Positions 24,737 to 34,651 of a stretch of DNA of 34,944 nucleotides are shown here, piece by piece (the stretch's first letter is position 1; each line of letters starts with the position of its first letter). This DNA comes from Oscillatoria salina IIICB1 (GTDB lineage Bacteria > Cyanobacteriota > Cyanobacteriia > Cyanobacteriales > SIO1D9). Below the pieces are notes generated by a model. The model saw nothing but the letters and a program-made list of their open reading frames with translations, was not told the DNA's origin and made no database searches. The stretch lies in the NCBI RefSeq assembly GCF_020144665.1, contig NZ_JAAHBQ010000063.1, positions 1-34,944 of the forward strand. Direction: 5' to 3'. Made by a program: the position numbers and the translations under genes.

Positions 24737-24793
24737 AGGGTGCGCGATTAACGCACCCGAAAAAAGTAAGCAAATTAACTTCTTAAAGTCACG
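24737..24793. repeat. Direct repeat, right copy (native pheT 3' end and hairpin)
   Basis: 57 bp matching 19418-19474. It includes the last codons and TAA of pheT (24775-24777) and the hairpin GGGTGCG-CGATTAA-CGCACCC (24738-24758), which probably ends pheT transcription. It also lies 18 bp beyond the stop of the giant gene, which converges on pheT. Confidence 0.85.
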
Positions 24794-27216
24794 TCAAACT
24801 TATCGGTAAGTGCTTCGCGAACTTTATTGTGAACGGGTTCGACTTCTTCGTCGGTGAGAGTGCGATCGCTGGAACGATAAGATAAGCTAAAGGCTAAACT
24901 TCGCTGTCCTTCTGCGACGTTTTCACCGCGATATTCGTCGAATAGTTCTACTTTTTCGAGTAATTTACCACCTGCTTGCTGGATTGATTTTGCGATTTCT
25001 GCAACCCTAAGTTTCATTGGTGCAAAAAAGGCGAGATCTCTTTCCACTGCCGGATAAGATGAGTAAGCTTGGAAGCGAGGAACGAGGATATCTTCTTGCT
25101 TCATTCCCGCAAATATTACCTCTACCGCTAAGTTAAAAACATAAACCTCATCGGGTAAATTTCTTTCTTGGCGTAATTGAGGATGGAGTTGTCCAAATGT
25201 ACCTAAACGTTTCCCATCTAACCATAACGAAGCTGTACGTCCAGGATGTAGCCGAGAATCTTCGCTCTCAGGCTGATATTCGACTTTTAGCCCTAAACGA
25301 GAAAAAACACTTTCTAGCAAGCCCTTGGCTTCAAACCAAGTCATTGCAGACTCTTTTCCACCATGCAACCATCGGTTTCCAGATAATAAAGATCCGCCCA
25401 TGATTCCGGCAACTGCATCGGCTTCTTGAATTTTACTTCCCTCTCGCCAGAAAATACGCCCAATTTCAAAAGCGTTTAACGCACCATTTCCTTGAGATTG
25501 GTTATACTCAAAAGCATCGATTAAGCCAAAAAGTAAGTCTTTTCGCAAAGCCGAGTATTCAGTAAATAAAGGATTAGCGAGCGCAATTTCAGCTAATTCT
25601 GGATTTACTAACGAGTATTGCACGACTTCTGTGAGTCCTACTCCCCGGAATGCTTCTCGTAGCTTGTTTTTCATCTGCTGGCTAACAGACAAATACCCAG
25701 GTTCGGTTTTACTAGGTAAAGTATCGCAGAAGCGATCGTAACCGTAAAGACGAGCAACTTCTTCAATTAAGTCTATTTCTCGTTCTAAGTCTCGATAGCG
25801 ATAAGGAGGTACTTTTACCTGCCAGGTTTGAGGCTGGGCTGAGATTGTGGCTACTTGACAGCCTAAAGCGGTCAAAATGCGTTCGACATCGGCGGCTGGG
25901 ATATCCTCAATCTTCTCTCCAGAGTTAACTTTACCCAAAAGGCGATGAACTCGATTTAAACGCAGTTCGATGCTTCTCGTCCAACTTGTTTTATCGGGGC
26001 GCACATCAGCTATTTTTTGACTTACAGGGGTACCCTCAGCCAATTCCTGCAAAAGTGCGATCGCCCGCGCACAAGCAAGATCTAACTCTGCCTGGTTGAC
26101 ACCGCGCTCGTAACGTGCTGAAGATTCTGTGCGTAAACCTTGGGCGCGACTGGAACGCCGTATAACCACTGAATCGAATAAAGCTGCTTCCAAAAGCAAA
26201 TTTTCCGTATTTTCACTGACTTCTGTTTCTTCGCCACCCATCACCCCAGCCAAAGCCACTGGTCGATCGTTCGCTGTAATCAACAAATTCGCTGTTTGTA
26301 GCTTACGAGTCTGACCGTCAAGGGTGTCGAGCGTTTCGTTTTCTCTAGCAAAACGAACGCCAATTGTCAAGGCTTTACTTGGGGTAAAATTTACCAAGCG
26401 ATCCCAATCAAAAGCGTGAAGAGGTTGCCCCCATTCCAGGAGAATATAGTTAGTCACATCAACGACATTATTAATGGGACGGACACCAGCCGCTTGTAGT
26501 CGCCATTGTAACCAATCAGGCGAAGGAGCAATCTTGACATTTTCAATAATTGTCCCGATGTAAGCTGGACTTGCCTTACCCTCAGCGACATTCACTTGGA
26601 AAGCCTTATCGCCTGGAGAAATAGACAACTTAGGAGCTTGAGGCAGTTTGAGGGAAGCACCAGTCAAAGCCGCCACCTCTCGCGCCACACCCACCATACT
26701 CAAAGCATCAGCACGATTTGCCGTCGATGTCAAGTCTAAAATTACATCATCAAGCCCTAACAAAGGACATACATCAGCACCCAAAGTGAGATTTTCTTGA
26801 GGGAAGATATAAATCCCCTCAGACTCCTTTTCTAAACCCAGTTCAGCCAGAGAGCAAATCATTCCCTCAGAGCGAACCCCACGCAGTTTAGTCGAGCGTA
26901 ACTTGAGATCGATTATCGGCAAATAAGTACCAGGAGTTGCCACCGGGACAAAAATTTCCGGGCGGACATTAGCAGCCCCACAAACAATATTACTAGGTCG
27001 ATCTTGACCGATATCTACTTGACAAACTCTGAGTTTATCAGCGTTAGGATGAAGTTGAACCTCTAAGACCTTACCAACTACTACACCATCAGCAAGAGTA
27101 CGGCGATCGATAAGGTCTTCTACCTCAAAACCTGCCACCGTCAAAGTTTGTGCTAATTCTTGGGGAGAGAGAGTCACCTCCACCAATTCCCGCAACCAAT
27201 TTAAAGAGATCCGCAT
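24775..27216 (-). CDS. pheT: Phenylalanine-tRNA ligase beta subunit
   Basis: An 813-aa protein, full length for the bacterial beta subunit of the alpha2-beta2 enzyme that charges tRNA-Phe. Domains in order: N-terminal [14 protein letters not shown], the tRNA-binding OB fold ([20 protein letters not shown], about 45-155), the B3/B4 editing region (about 215-395; [20 protein letters not shown]), B5 (about 410-500), the catalytic-like core ([13 protein letters not shown] to HPGRTASLW) and the C-terminal ferredoxin-fold anticodon-binding domain ([17 protein letters not shown] to end). No pheS adjoins it, which is common in cyanobacteria. Its 3' end is duplicated at 19418. Confidence 0.96.
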   Translation of the reverse strand: MRISLNWLRELVEVTLSPQELAQTLTVAGFEVEDLIDRRTLADGVVVGKVLEVQLHPNADKLRVCQVDIGQDRPSNIVCGAANVRPEIFVPVATPGTYLPIIDLKLRSTKLRGVRSEGMICSLAELGLEKESEGIYIFPQENLTLGADVCPLLGLDDVILDLTSTANRADALSMVGVAREVAALTGASLKLPQAPKLSISPGDKAFQVNVAEGKASPAYIGTIIENVKIAPSPDWLQWRLQAAGVRPINNVVDVTNYILLEWGQPLHAFDWDRLVNFTPSKALTIGVRFARENETLDTLDGQTRKLQTANLLITANDRPVALAGVMGGEETEVSENTENLLLEAALFDSVVIRRSSRAQGLRTESSARYERGVNQAELDLACARAIALLQELAEGTPVSQKIADVRPDKTSWTRSIELRLNRVHRLLGKVNSGEKIEDIPAADVERILTALGCQVATISAQPQTWQVKVPPYRYRDLEREIDLIEEVARLYGYDRFCDTLPSKTEPGYLSVSQQMKNKLREAFRGVGLTEVVQYSLVNPELAEIALANPLFTEYSALRKDLLFGLIDAFEYNQSQGNGALNAFEIGRIFWREGSKIQEADAVAGIMGGSLLSGNRWLHGGKESAMTWFEAKGLLESVFSRLGLKVEYQPESEDSRLHPGRTASLWLDGKRLGTFGQLHPQLRQERNLPDEVYVFNLAVEVIFAGMKQEDILVPRFQAYSSYPAVERDLAFFAPMKLRVAEIAKSIQQAGGKLLEKVELFDEYRGENVAEGQRSLAFSLSYRSSDRTLTDEEVEPVHNKVREALTDKFDVTLRS

Positions 27217-27731
27217 TTACTCGTAGCTTTTTTTCACGCGACCAAAAATATTTTACCTTTCTTCGAGACAGTTGTAGTTTCGGTAATTGAGAGTAGCCAA
27301 TTATCAGCAAAAAAATGTTCTTTTACCGAAACTTAAAACCTGAACGGAGAAATATTTACTAAATCTTTAAAAATGGGAGAGCATAAATATATAACAATCG
27401 CCTGCGGAGAAAGATATTTCGAGAAAAAGTAAGATATCCTGTTGTTAAAGCTAACAAAAATCCTAATCTAAGTCCCAAGTAGATTCGGGTACGCAGGTAG
27501 ATAGTGAGAGTACGGCAGTACAAAATGATACCCAAAGCACGAGTAACCGAAAATTAGGTAGTCGGTTAAGATCGTGAAGAGAAAGACTTTTGTTCTCACA
27601 TCTTCCTCAAGCAAGATGCTGATAGCTGCTCATCCAACTAAGGAAAAAGCACTCCAGCAGCAGATATCCCCGATTACTGGGATAAAGTAGGTGAGTCCCA
27701 TCACGGACAATGCTATATCGGTGAAAGTTGA
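27217..27731 (+). other. 515-bp leader/intergenic region before the kinase gene
   Basis: No gene. The first ~100 bp should hold the leftward pheT promoter. Nearer the kinase, TAACCGA (27544-27550) and TCGGTTA (27562-27568) form a 7-bp hairpin with an 11-nt loop, and other short GTAC-type and GGGA/TCCC pairings surround it. A long structured 5' leader is possible, but no known riboswitch motif is recognisable. Confidence 0.4.
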
Positions 27732-29363
27732 ATGAGCTACTGCCTAAATCCCGACTGTCCTAAGCCTAAAAACCCAGAGAGCGCCCAGGAATGTCTTGCC
27801 TGCGGCTCAAAGTTGTCATTGTTATTGAGCGGTCGCTACCGAGTAATCAGAATTTTGGGTCAAGGTGGGTTTGGAAAAACCTTTTTAGCGCGCGATCTCT
27901 CTCTTCCGGGTAATCCTAGTTGCGTAATCAAACAACTGCGTCCGAATACCACTGCACCACATATGTTACAGATGGCGCGGGAGCTATTTAATCGCGAAGC
28001 AGAAACCCTAGGAAGGATCGGCAATCATCCCCAAGTGCCTAGATTACTAGACTATTTTGAAGATAACCAACAGTTTTATTTGGTTCAAGAGTATGTTAAA
28101 GGTTATAACTTCCAACAAGAAATCAAGAAAAACGGACCAATGAGTGAAGCAGGAGTAAGGCAATTTCTCAGTGAAATTTTGCCCTTACTGCAATACATTC
28201 ACTCCCAGCAAGTAATTCATCGGGATATCAAACCAGCCAACTTGATTCGTCGCGAAGAAGACCGGAAATTGGTTTTAATTGACTTCGGAGCAGTAAAAAA
28301 TCAAGTTGACCCAGTTGCAGCAGCGAATACCTCCGATCAAACAGCATTGACAGGATTTGCGGTGGGAACCCCAGGCTTTGCACCGCCAGAGCAAATGATG
28401 ATGCGACCAGTATATGCGAGTGATGTTTACGCGGTGGGAGTCACTTGTGTTTATTTGTTAACTGGGAAATCGCCCAAAGACTTAAATTATAATCCCTCAA
28501 CTGGAGAAATGGTCTGGCAGCAATACGTTCACGTCAGCGATCATTTCGCCAACGTTTTGAGAAAAATGCTCGAAGTTTCCGTACGCGATCGCTATCAAAG
28601 TGCTGATGAGGTTCTCCGGGCGCTCGATCTCGAACCTTATCTGGATAGTTTAGCTCAGGGGATGATTACTTCGGCAAATAATCCTGGTAAATCTAAGGGC
28701 GGTGTCTTTGATAGCGGTGATTTTGATGCACCGAGTTCGCCGTCTTCTCCGACTTCTGCGACTGCGAAGTTAGCAATGGCAATTAAAAAGCGGAAATCTC
28801 GCCAAAATAATACTGGTGTTGGTAATAATTTATATACTTCAGGAGCAAGTTTCGGTCGCTTAACTCCTCCAAGCAATATGGGGGGAAATCAATCACCAAG
28901 AAGCAGTTCTGGAAGTAAAAAAAGAATAAGCAACCGGATGGATGCGCAAACAGTCTTGACGAGCTATCAAAAAGGAAGACGCGATTTTACTGACCAAAAT
29001 TTAAGTTTGCTCAATCTTCAAGAAGCTAATTTGTCCAAGGGAATTTTTCATCAATCTAAGTTAACTAAAGTTAACCTGGCAGGAGCAAATCTGACTAATG
29101 CTGATTTTGGGAAAGCGAATTTGACTAATGCAAATTTGCGGGATGCGAATTTAGGTCGGGCTTACTTAAGCTACACGAACTTAGAAGGAGCGGATTTGCG
29201 GGGTGCTGACCTGAGTTTTGCTTATCTCAATTATGCAAATTTGAAAAATACTAATTTATGTGGTGCTAATCTGACTAATGCCAAGGTGACAGAAGAACAA
29301 CTCGCCCAAGCAAAGACTAATTGGACAACAATTATGCCCAATGGAAAGCGAGGTTTTTGGTAA
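27732..29363 (+). CDS. spkB: Ser/Thr protein kinase with zinc-ribbon-like start and pentapeptide-repeat tail
   Basis: A 543-aa protein. An N-terminal four-Cys motif (C4, C9, C21, C24 in SYCLNPDCP...CLACG) precedes a complete Hanks-type kinase domain (about 35-310): Gly loop LGQGGFGKTF, VIK Lys67, HRDIKPAN (163-170), DFG (184-186) and GTPGFAPPEQ. Residues 310-410 are a Ser/Gly/Lys-rich linker. From about 420 to the end run pentapeptide repeats (ANLTNADFGKANLTNANLRD). This architecture matches Synechocystis SpkB, tied to oxidative-stress signalling, where the cysteines matter. There is no membrane span. All catalytic residues are intact, unlike the convergent kinase next door. Confidence 0.88.
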   Translation: MSYCLNPDCPKPKNPESAQECLACGSKLSLLLSGRYRVIRILGQGGFGKTFLARDLSLPGNPSCVIKQLRPNTTAPHMLQMARELFNREAETLGRIGNHPQVPRLLDYFEDNQQFYLVQEYVKGYNFQQEIKKNGPMSEAGVRQFLSEILPLLQYIHSQQVIHRDIKPANLIRREEDRKLVLIDFGAVKNQVDPVAAANTSDQTALTGFAVGTPGFAPPEQMMMRPVYASDVYAVGVTCVYLLTGKSPKDLNYNPSTGEMVWQQYVHVSDHFANVLRKMLEVSVRDRYQSADEVLRALDLEPYLDSLAQGMITSANNPGKSKGGVFDSGDFDAPSSPSSPTSATAKLAMAIKKRKSRQNNTGVGNNLYTSGASFGRLTPPSNMGGNQSPRSSSGSKKRISNRMDAQTVLTSYQKGRRDFTDQNLSLLNLQEANLSKGIFHQSKLTKVNLAGANLTNADFGKANLTNANLRDANLGRAYLSYTNLEGADLRGADLSFAYLNYANLKNTNLCGANLTNAKVTEEQLAQAKTNWTTIMPNGKRGFW

Positions 29364-29449
29364 ATAATCTTCGTTCGCAGTTGGTAATTGGTGAGTAAAT
29401 TATTCAGCCAAAATCCCGCAGTGAAAATCAGTCGTAAAAGGGGAAAAAC

Positions 29450-31423
29450 TCACTCAGTATTAGTTGCTAATTCGGAAACGGAAATCTCCAGCTTGAAGTC
29501 GAGAGGTTTATTAGCTCTAGAAACGATGACAAATTCATAATAACCCGTTTCTGGGAGCGTTCCTGACCAAGTATTTTCGGTAGAATCTTCCACTAAAGTG
29601 ACATTACCTGTAGGACTGTAGAGAGAAAGCAAAGCGCGATCGCTACTTTCCAGACTAATTTCTAAGAACCGATCGGCTTCTAGTTGAGCGATGTAAACTT
29701 TGCCTCCTCCAGGTTCGAGAGTACCGCGAGCAATATTTTCCTCAGTTTTACCATCGAAAAAAAGTTCGCCGAGAAGTTCGGTTGTTTGTAACGCTTTCAG
29801 TTGGTCAAAGACGATCGCACTCCAAACTTGACCGATAGGTTCATCAAAAAACTGCTTGTCTTCCTGTTCGGGAAAATGCTCAAAAAAATCTGCATCTGCA
29901 AGATCGTAAAGAGTCCGACTGCTCACGCGCTCCTGGTTAGCCTGTTGTATCCAACGCTGGCGATCGGCTAAAGTGTAACTACCTAAACCTCGACGCGCTT
30001 CATCAGAAAGATCGGCTAACATATTTAACAATTCTTGTGCTTGATAGTCCCAACGATGTCGCCATTGAGAATCTTCTGGGTTATTTGTCGGAATGCGTCC
30101 TTCTTGTTCGGGGTATTTTTCCCAATACACTTCGTTGACTAAACCGATAAAAAAATCGTATTCAATCGCGAGATTAATGCGGCGAGAACGCAAAATTTCT
30201 TTGCGAGAGCGTTCCGTCACCGACAAATCCGTTGCTGGCTTTGGTTCGGGGTCATCTCGGAGAGGAAAACTCACCTTTTCTGGCAGATTTTCCAGAGTCT
30301 CGCGATCTGACTTATCGAGTTGTTGCGATCGCACGTTTGATTCTAACCAAGCATTACCCGCAAACCAACCTAGACTTGCTGCACCGAAAACCACTGTTAA
30401 ACCCAGAGTGATTTTACCCACTAAACTGAAAGCAAGCTTAAATTTTGAATTTGGCATCCAATTCTCTTCGGTTATTGGTTTAGCTGCTTTACTCTGAGGA
30501 TGTTGTCGAACCACATGAACACAGCCCGGTAGAGGTTCCCAAAAAACTGATAATACATCTGTCGCGGTTTGGGGGCGATCGCTCCGTTCCTCACCAAGCA
30601 TTTGCTCTAAAATTTGTCTCAACTTCGGACTTAGATTGGTTTGCTGTTTCCAGTTCCATTCTAAAGTTCGTAAATCAATCAAATGTTGGGGTTTTTTCCC
30701 ACTCAACAGCACTAAAGCTGTGACTGCTAAAGCATACAGATCGCTATTCGGTGCAACTTTTCCTGCTTGGAGTTGCTCTTGGGGAGCATATCCATTGCGA
30801 CCAAAAACGGTTGTCCTTTTCTTGCGAGTGTCAGTAAACTCAGATACTAATTCCTCGGTTACTTGAGAAATCAGACCAAAATTAATTAATGCTGGCATTC
30901 CATCGGTTTGACGCAAGAGCAAATTATCCGGACAAATATCTTGGTGAACTACCCCCATTGCGTGAATGTACTGTAAAACAGGTAAAAGCTGTCGGAAAAG
31001 TTCAGTAATTTCTGCTTCACTAAATTGTAGTCCTTGTTTTTTACGAGCATTGAGGAAAAAGTGATAAGTTTGCCCTTCAAAGTATTCCTCTACCAAAAAC
31101 AAACTTAGTTTACCCTCTGTCTCACAACGCAAAAATTCCCGCAACTTAGGAATTTGCGGATGTTGTAGCTGAAAGAGAAGATCTGCCTCAACCCGTAATC
31201 TTTCTTGAGCTTGAGCCAGAATAGAAGCATCTTGAATTTGAGGAAGTAACTCCTTTAAAACACATAGTTGATTGCACGTATGTAAATCCTCTACTAGATA
31301 AGTAGAGCCTATCCCCCTACTCAAGCGTCGGGAACCGTTAGACGAGCCTATAGATTTTAGTTGACGCAGCAACCGATAGCGATCGCACAAGATTGTCTCA
31401 GACCGATCGAGAGAATTTTCCAT
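29450..31423 (-). CDS. Membrane Ser/Thr kinase-like protein, probable pseudokinase
   Basis: A 657-aa protein. Residues 15-300 follow the Hanks kinase fold, with eroded active site. The Gly loop is irregular (LSRGIGSTYLVED) after an insertion at 24-33. The ATP Lys57 (VLKELL) remains. The catalytic loop is HQDICPDN (160-167), so HRD Arg is Gln161 and the catalytic-loop Lys is Cys164, though Asp162 and Asn167 are kept. DFG reads NFG (181-183), losing the metal-binding Asp. One membrane span lies at about 331-355. The outer part, 356-657, has an unrecognised helical region and a final beta domain (GTLEPGGGKVYIAQLEADRFLEISL to end) like pre-peptidase C-terminal (PPC) domains. Weak activity cannot be excluded. 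Confidence 0.85.
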   Translation of the reverse strand: MENSLDRSETILCDRYRLLRQLKSIGSSNGSRRLSRGIGSTYLVEDLHTCNQLCVLKELLPQIQDASILAQAQERLRVEADLLFQLQHPQIPKLREFLRCETEGKLSLFLVEEYFEGQTYHFFLNARKKQGLQFSEAEITELFRQLLPVLQYIHAMGVVHQDICPDNLLLRQTDGMPALINFGLISQVTEELVSEFTDTRKKRTTVFGRNGYAPQEQLQAGKVAPNSDLYALAVTALVLLSGKKPQHLIDLRTLEWNWKQQTNLSPKLRQILEQMLGEERSDRPQTATDVLSVFWEPLPGCVHVVRQHPQSKAAKPITEENWMPNSKFKLAFSLVGKITLGLTVVFGAASLGWFAGNAWLESNVRSQQLDKSDRETLENLPEKVSFPLRDDPEPKPATDLSVTERSRKEILRSRRINLAIEYDFFIGLVNEVYWEKYPEQEGRIPTNNPEDSQWRHRWDYQAQELLNMLADLSDEARRGLGSYTLADRQRWIQQANQERVSSRTLYDLADADFFEHFPEQEDKQFFDEPIGQVWSAIVFDQLKALQTTELLGELFFDGKTEENIARGTLEPGGGKVYIAQLEADRFLEISLESSDRALLSLYSPTGNVTLVEDSTENTWSGTLPETGYYEFVIVSRANKPLDFKLEISVSELATNTE

Positions 31424-32074
31424 AAACAGTTAGTATCGTTCCTTTAGCCTTTCTTTAGTTTTACAAGTAGACTCAGCACTCATGTTGGTTCCATACCCTA
31501 AGCATCTAGAGAATTTTAGAGATCGTCAATTAGTTTAAAATAACCTTTAAATTTTAGGTAGCTGTTGAGCTTGTTGAGCTAGAGAAAAAGCTTTTTTCCC
31601 GAGCGATCGCTGACACCAAGCATTGTCTCACTCAACCAAGCCCAAAGCGATCGCTGCGGACTAGGAAAATCAAATCGTTCTCTTCTGTTGGCGACATCCT
31701 CAGTCTGAAGGGAAGTCTGAGCTATGCACTTTAATAATTTGATTAACAATCCTTTAACCATCAATAATTAATTATTAACTAAGAAAATGTTTGTCGAAAA
31801 CAGAATCTTTCTCAAGGAGGATATATGACTCTCAAATATTAGAGAATCTTGAGAAAAAATTGGCATTAAAAGAATCATCTCAAAAAACTAAAATCAAGCT
31901 AGGGGAAGGGTTACAAGCCCAAAATAACAAACTCGCAAGGCTGGAGTGACACTAACTATATTTGATGAGAAAAGCTTGAAGATTTATTAAAGCTAAAAAA
32001 AAGGTAACTATTCCTAGGGACTAGAGTCAAAGATTGAGTAACATTACAAAAAAGAAAGAGTTAATCAAACATAT
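31424..32074. other. 650-bp intergenic region upstream of phosphoketolase
   Basis: The left end should hold the promoter of the leftward kinase-like gene. A 61-codon minus frame at 31579-31764 lacks coding features. Two HIP1 octamers lie at 31603-31655. The right half holds small open frames and a strong Shine-Dalgarno, listed separately. I see no NtcA site. Confidence 0.4.
31787..31949 (+). other. Overlapping mini-ORFs with a strong Shine-Dalgarno in the phosphoketolase leader
   Basis: ATG at 31787 opens 13 codons (MFVENRIFLKEDI) whose TGA overlaps a second ATG at 31825, which encodes only MTLKY. This second ATG has AAGGAGG four nt upstream, the best ribosome site in the region. In the third frame 31791-31949 is open from a TTG and reads like a short charged helix (LENLEKKLALKESSQK, NNKLARLE). 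It may be a leader peptide arrangement, a tiny gene or a frameshifted relic; none is proven. Confidence 0.3.
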
Positions 32075-34501
32075 ATGACAGTAGCACCTGACAAAAAAGC
32101 TCAATCTTCTAGCTCAGAAAACAAGCCAGCAAGCGCCACAGTCGAAAAAAAACCTCTCAGCGCTGAAGAACTGCGTAAAATGAACGCCTATTGGCGTGCA
32201 GCTAACTATCTAGCGGTAGGACAAATTTATTTGTTGAATAACCCACTGCTCAAAAAACCTTTGCAACTCGAAGATGTCAAGCCGAGGCTCCTTGGTCACT
32301 GGGGGACGACACCGGGACTAAACTTTCTCTACGTTCACCTCAACCGGATTATCAAGAAATTCGACCAAAACATGATTTATATTGCCGGTCCAGGTCATGG
32401 CGGTCCGGCGATCGCAGCAAATACCTACCTAGAAGGTACTTATAGCGAGTATTATCCTCATGTTTCTCCAGACGCAGAGGGGATGAAAAAGCTATTTAAA
32501 CAATTTTCCTTCCCTGGCGGGATTCCCAGTCACGTCGCGCCAGAAATTCCCGGTTCAATTCACGAAGGAGGCGAACTCGGTTATGCTTTATCTCATGCCT
32601 TTGGTGCCGCTTTCGACAATCCAGACTTGATCGTTTCGTGTATCATTGGCGATGGCGAAGCCGAAACAGGTGCTTTAGCCACCAGTTGGCACGGAAATAA
32701 GTTTCTCAACCCAGTCCATGATGGCGCAGTCTTGCCAATTTTGCATCTCAACGGCTACAAAATTGCCAATCCGACAATTATGGCAAGAATGTCCCACGAA
32801 GAGTTAACCAGCTTATTTGTGGGCTATGGTTACAAGCCTTACTTTGTGGAAGGTTCCGACCCCGAAATGATGCACCAGTTGATGGCAGGAACCTTAGATA
32901 CAGTTATTGCCGAGATTAAGCAGATCCAAGCAGAAGCCCGCGCCAACGGATTCAAAAAACGTCCTCAGTGGCCCGCGATCGTCTTGATCTCGCCCAAAGG
33001 TTGGACCGGACCAGCAGAAGTAGACGGCAAAAAAACCGAAAATTATTGGCGATCGCACCAAGTCCCCCTATCAGGACTAGCCAAAAATCCCGACCACCTG
33101 AAAATGCTCGAAGCCTGGATGAAGAGTTACAAACCTGAAGAACTCTTCGATGAAAACGGAACCCTCATCACAGAATTAGCAGAATTAGCTCCCCAAGGAC
33201 AAAGGCGTATGAGCGATAATCCTCACGCCAATGGTGGTTTACTCCTGAAAGCACTGAAAATGCCTGATTTTGAGGATTACGCTGTTGAAGTGGAAAAACC
33301 CGGAATCGTTCGCGCTGAAGCAACCCGCATCATGGGACGCTTCCTCCGGGATGTTATGAAGAAAAATCCTACTAACTTCCGCGTCATGGGTCCCGACGAA
33401 ACCGAATCTAACCGTCTCGGCGCCTTATTCGAGGTAACAGACCGCACCTGGACTGCGGATATTCTTCCCGAAGACGAAAACCTTTCCCCTAACGGTCGCG
33501 TCATGGAAATCCTCAGCGAACACACTTGTCAAGGTTGGTTAGAAGGATACCTCCTCACAGGTCGTCATGGCTTATTCTCCTGCTACGAAGCCTTTATTCA
33601 CATCATCGACTCGATGTTTAACCAACACGCTAAGTGGCTGAAAACAACCCGCAACGATATTCCCTGGCGGCGACCGATCGCGTCTCTCAACTACCTTCTC
33701 ACCTCCCACGTCTGGCGACAAGACCACAACGGTTTCTCTCACCAAGACCCAGGTTTTATCGACCACGTACTCAATAAAAAAGCCGACGTAATTCGCGTTT
33801 ATCTCCCACCAGATGCCAATTCTCTGCTCTCCGTAACCGACCACTGTCTCCGGAGTCGCAACTACGTCAATGTCATCGTCGCAGGTAAGCAGCTAGAGTT
33901 ACAGTATCTCAATATGGATGCAGCCATCAAACATTGCACCGCCGGAGTAGGCATTTGGGAATGGGCGAGTAATGACTACGGTAGCGAACCCGACGTAGTA
34001 ATGGCTTGCGCTGGCGATGTACCAACTTTGGAAACCTTAGCGGCTGTAGACATTCTCCGCCAAAACTTCCCCGATCTCAAAGTACGGGTAGTAAATGTCG
34101 TTGACTTGATGACTCTACAACCAGAAACCGAACACCCTCACGGTTTGTCATCGAAAGACTTTGATGCGATCTTTACTACAGACAAACCGATTATCTTCGC
34201 CTTCCACGGTTATCCCTGGCTGATTCATCGCCTTACCTATCGCCGGACAAATCATAAAAATCTTCACGTCCGAGGATATAAGGAAGAAGGAACCACAACT
34301 ACTCCCTTTGACATGGTAGTCCGTAACGATTTGGATCGCTTCCATTTAGTGGCAGATGTTATCGATCGCGTCCCACAATTAGGATATACTGCGGCTTATG
34401 CTAAACAGATGGTTCGCGATAAGTTAATCGACCATAAACAGTACGTGACTAAACACGGACAAGATTTGCCAGAAATTCGCGAATGGCAGTGGCCCTACTA
34501 A
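32075..34501 (+). CDS. xfp: Phosphoketolase (Xfp)
   Basis: A TPP-dependent enzyme of 808 aa, full length. It splits xylulose 5-phosphate (and usually fructose 6-phosphate) with phosphate into acetyl phosphate and glyceraldehyde 3-phosphate or erythrose 4-phosphate, giving a carbon-saving route to acetyl-CoA. Landmarks are [19 protein letters not shown], the TPP/Mg motif [20 protein letters not shown], the GNKFLNP segment, [22 protein letters not shown] and the C-terminal transketolase-like domain with [10 protein letters not shown]. The first 35 residues ([18 protein letters not shown]) are low-complexity. Cytoplasmic. It has a long leader and no operon partner on this strand; a hairpin follows the stop. 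Confidence 0.95.
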   Translation: MTVAPDKKAQSSSSENKPASATVEKKPLSAEELRKMNAYWRAANYLAVGQIYLLNNPLLKKPLQLEDVKPRLLGHWGTTPGLNFLYVHLNRIIKKFDQNMIYIAGPGHGGPAIAANTYLEGTYSEYYPHVSPDAEGMKKLFKQFSFPGGIPSHVAPEIPGSIHEGGELGYALSHAFGAAFDNPDLIVSCIIGDGEAETGALATSWHGNKFLNPVHDGAVLPILHLNGYKIANPTIMARMSHEELTSLFVGYGYKPYFVEGSDPEMMHQLMAGTLDTVIAEIKQIQAEARANGFKKRPQWPAIVLISPKGWTGPAEVDGKKTENYWRSHQVPLSGLAKNPDHLKMLEAWMKSYKPEELFDENGTLITELAELAPQGQRRMSDNPHANGGLLLKALKMPDFEDYAVEVEKPGIVRAEATRIMGRFLRDVMKKNPTNFRVMGPDETESNRLGALFEVTDRTWTADILPEDENLSPNGRVMEILSEHTCQGWLEGYLLTGRHGLFSCYEAFIHIIDSMFNQHAKWLKTTRNDIPWRRPIASLNYLLTSHVWRQDHNGFSHQDPGFIDHVLNKKADVIRVYLPPDANSLLSVTDHCLRSRNYVNVIVAGKQLELQYLNMDAAIKHCTAGVGIWEWASNDYGSEPDVVMACAGDVPTLETLAAVDILRQNFPDLKVRVVNVVDLMTLQPETEHPHGLSSKDFDAIFTTDKPIIFAFHGYPWLIHRLTYRRTNHKNLHVRGYKEEGTTTTPFDMVVRNDLDRFHLVADVIDRVPQLGYTAAYAKQMVRDKLIDHKQYVTKHGQDLPEIREWQWPY

Positions 34502-34530
34502 GTCACTTCTGGGATTCTTTTCTGTAAACG

Positions 34531-34568
34531 CGCACAGTTTTCTCTAGGGGAACTGTGCGTCCCCCTAG
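34531..34568 (+). terminator. Hairpin after phosphoketolase
   Basis: CGCACAGTT (34531-34539) and AACTGTGCG (34551-34559) are perfect 9-bp arms with an 11-nt loop, 30 bp past the xfp stop. An alternative pairing CTAGGGG (34544-34550) with CCCCTAG (34562-34568) competes with or follows it. There is no T-run, so intrinsic termination is uncertain. Confidence 0.45.
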
Positions 34569-34651
34569 TCTATTTAATTACTAACTTGGCTAGCTCATGT
34601 CCAGTTAATCAGTTAAAATCCCCCTAAAACGAGGAATGATGATTTGAGCGT

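Noticed and set aside
31579-31764. 61-codon minus-strand frame upstream of phosphoketolase
   Set aside because: No Shine-Dalgarno, contains HIP1 octamers in a non-coding context, no recognisable family.
32038-32052. GTAACATTAC as an NtcA site at xfp
   Set aside because: Spacing is GTA-N4-TAC instead of N8, with no -10 box at the proper distance.
34531-34568. H-type pseudoknot after xfp
   Set aside because: The two stems are ordered as in a pseudoknot, but the loop crossing the 9-bp stem would be only 2 nt, too short; alternative hairpins are more likely.
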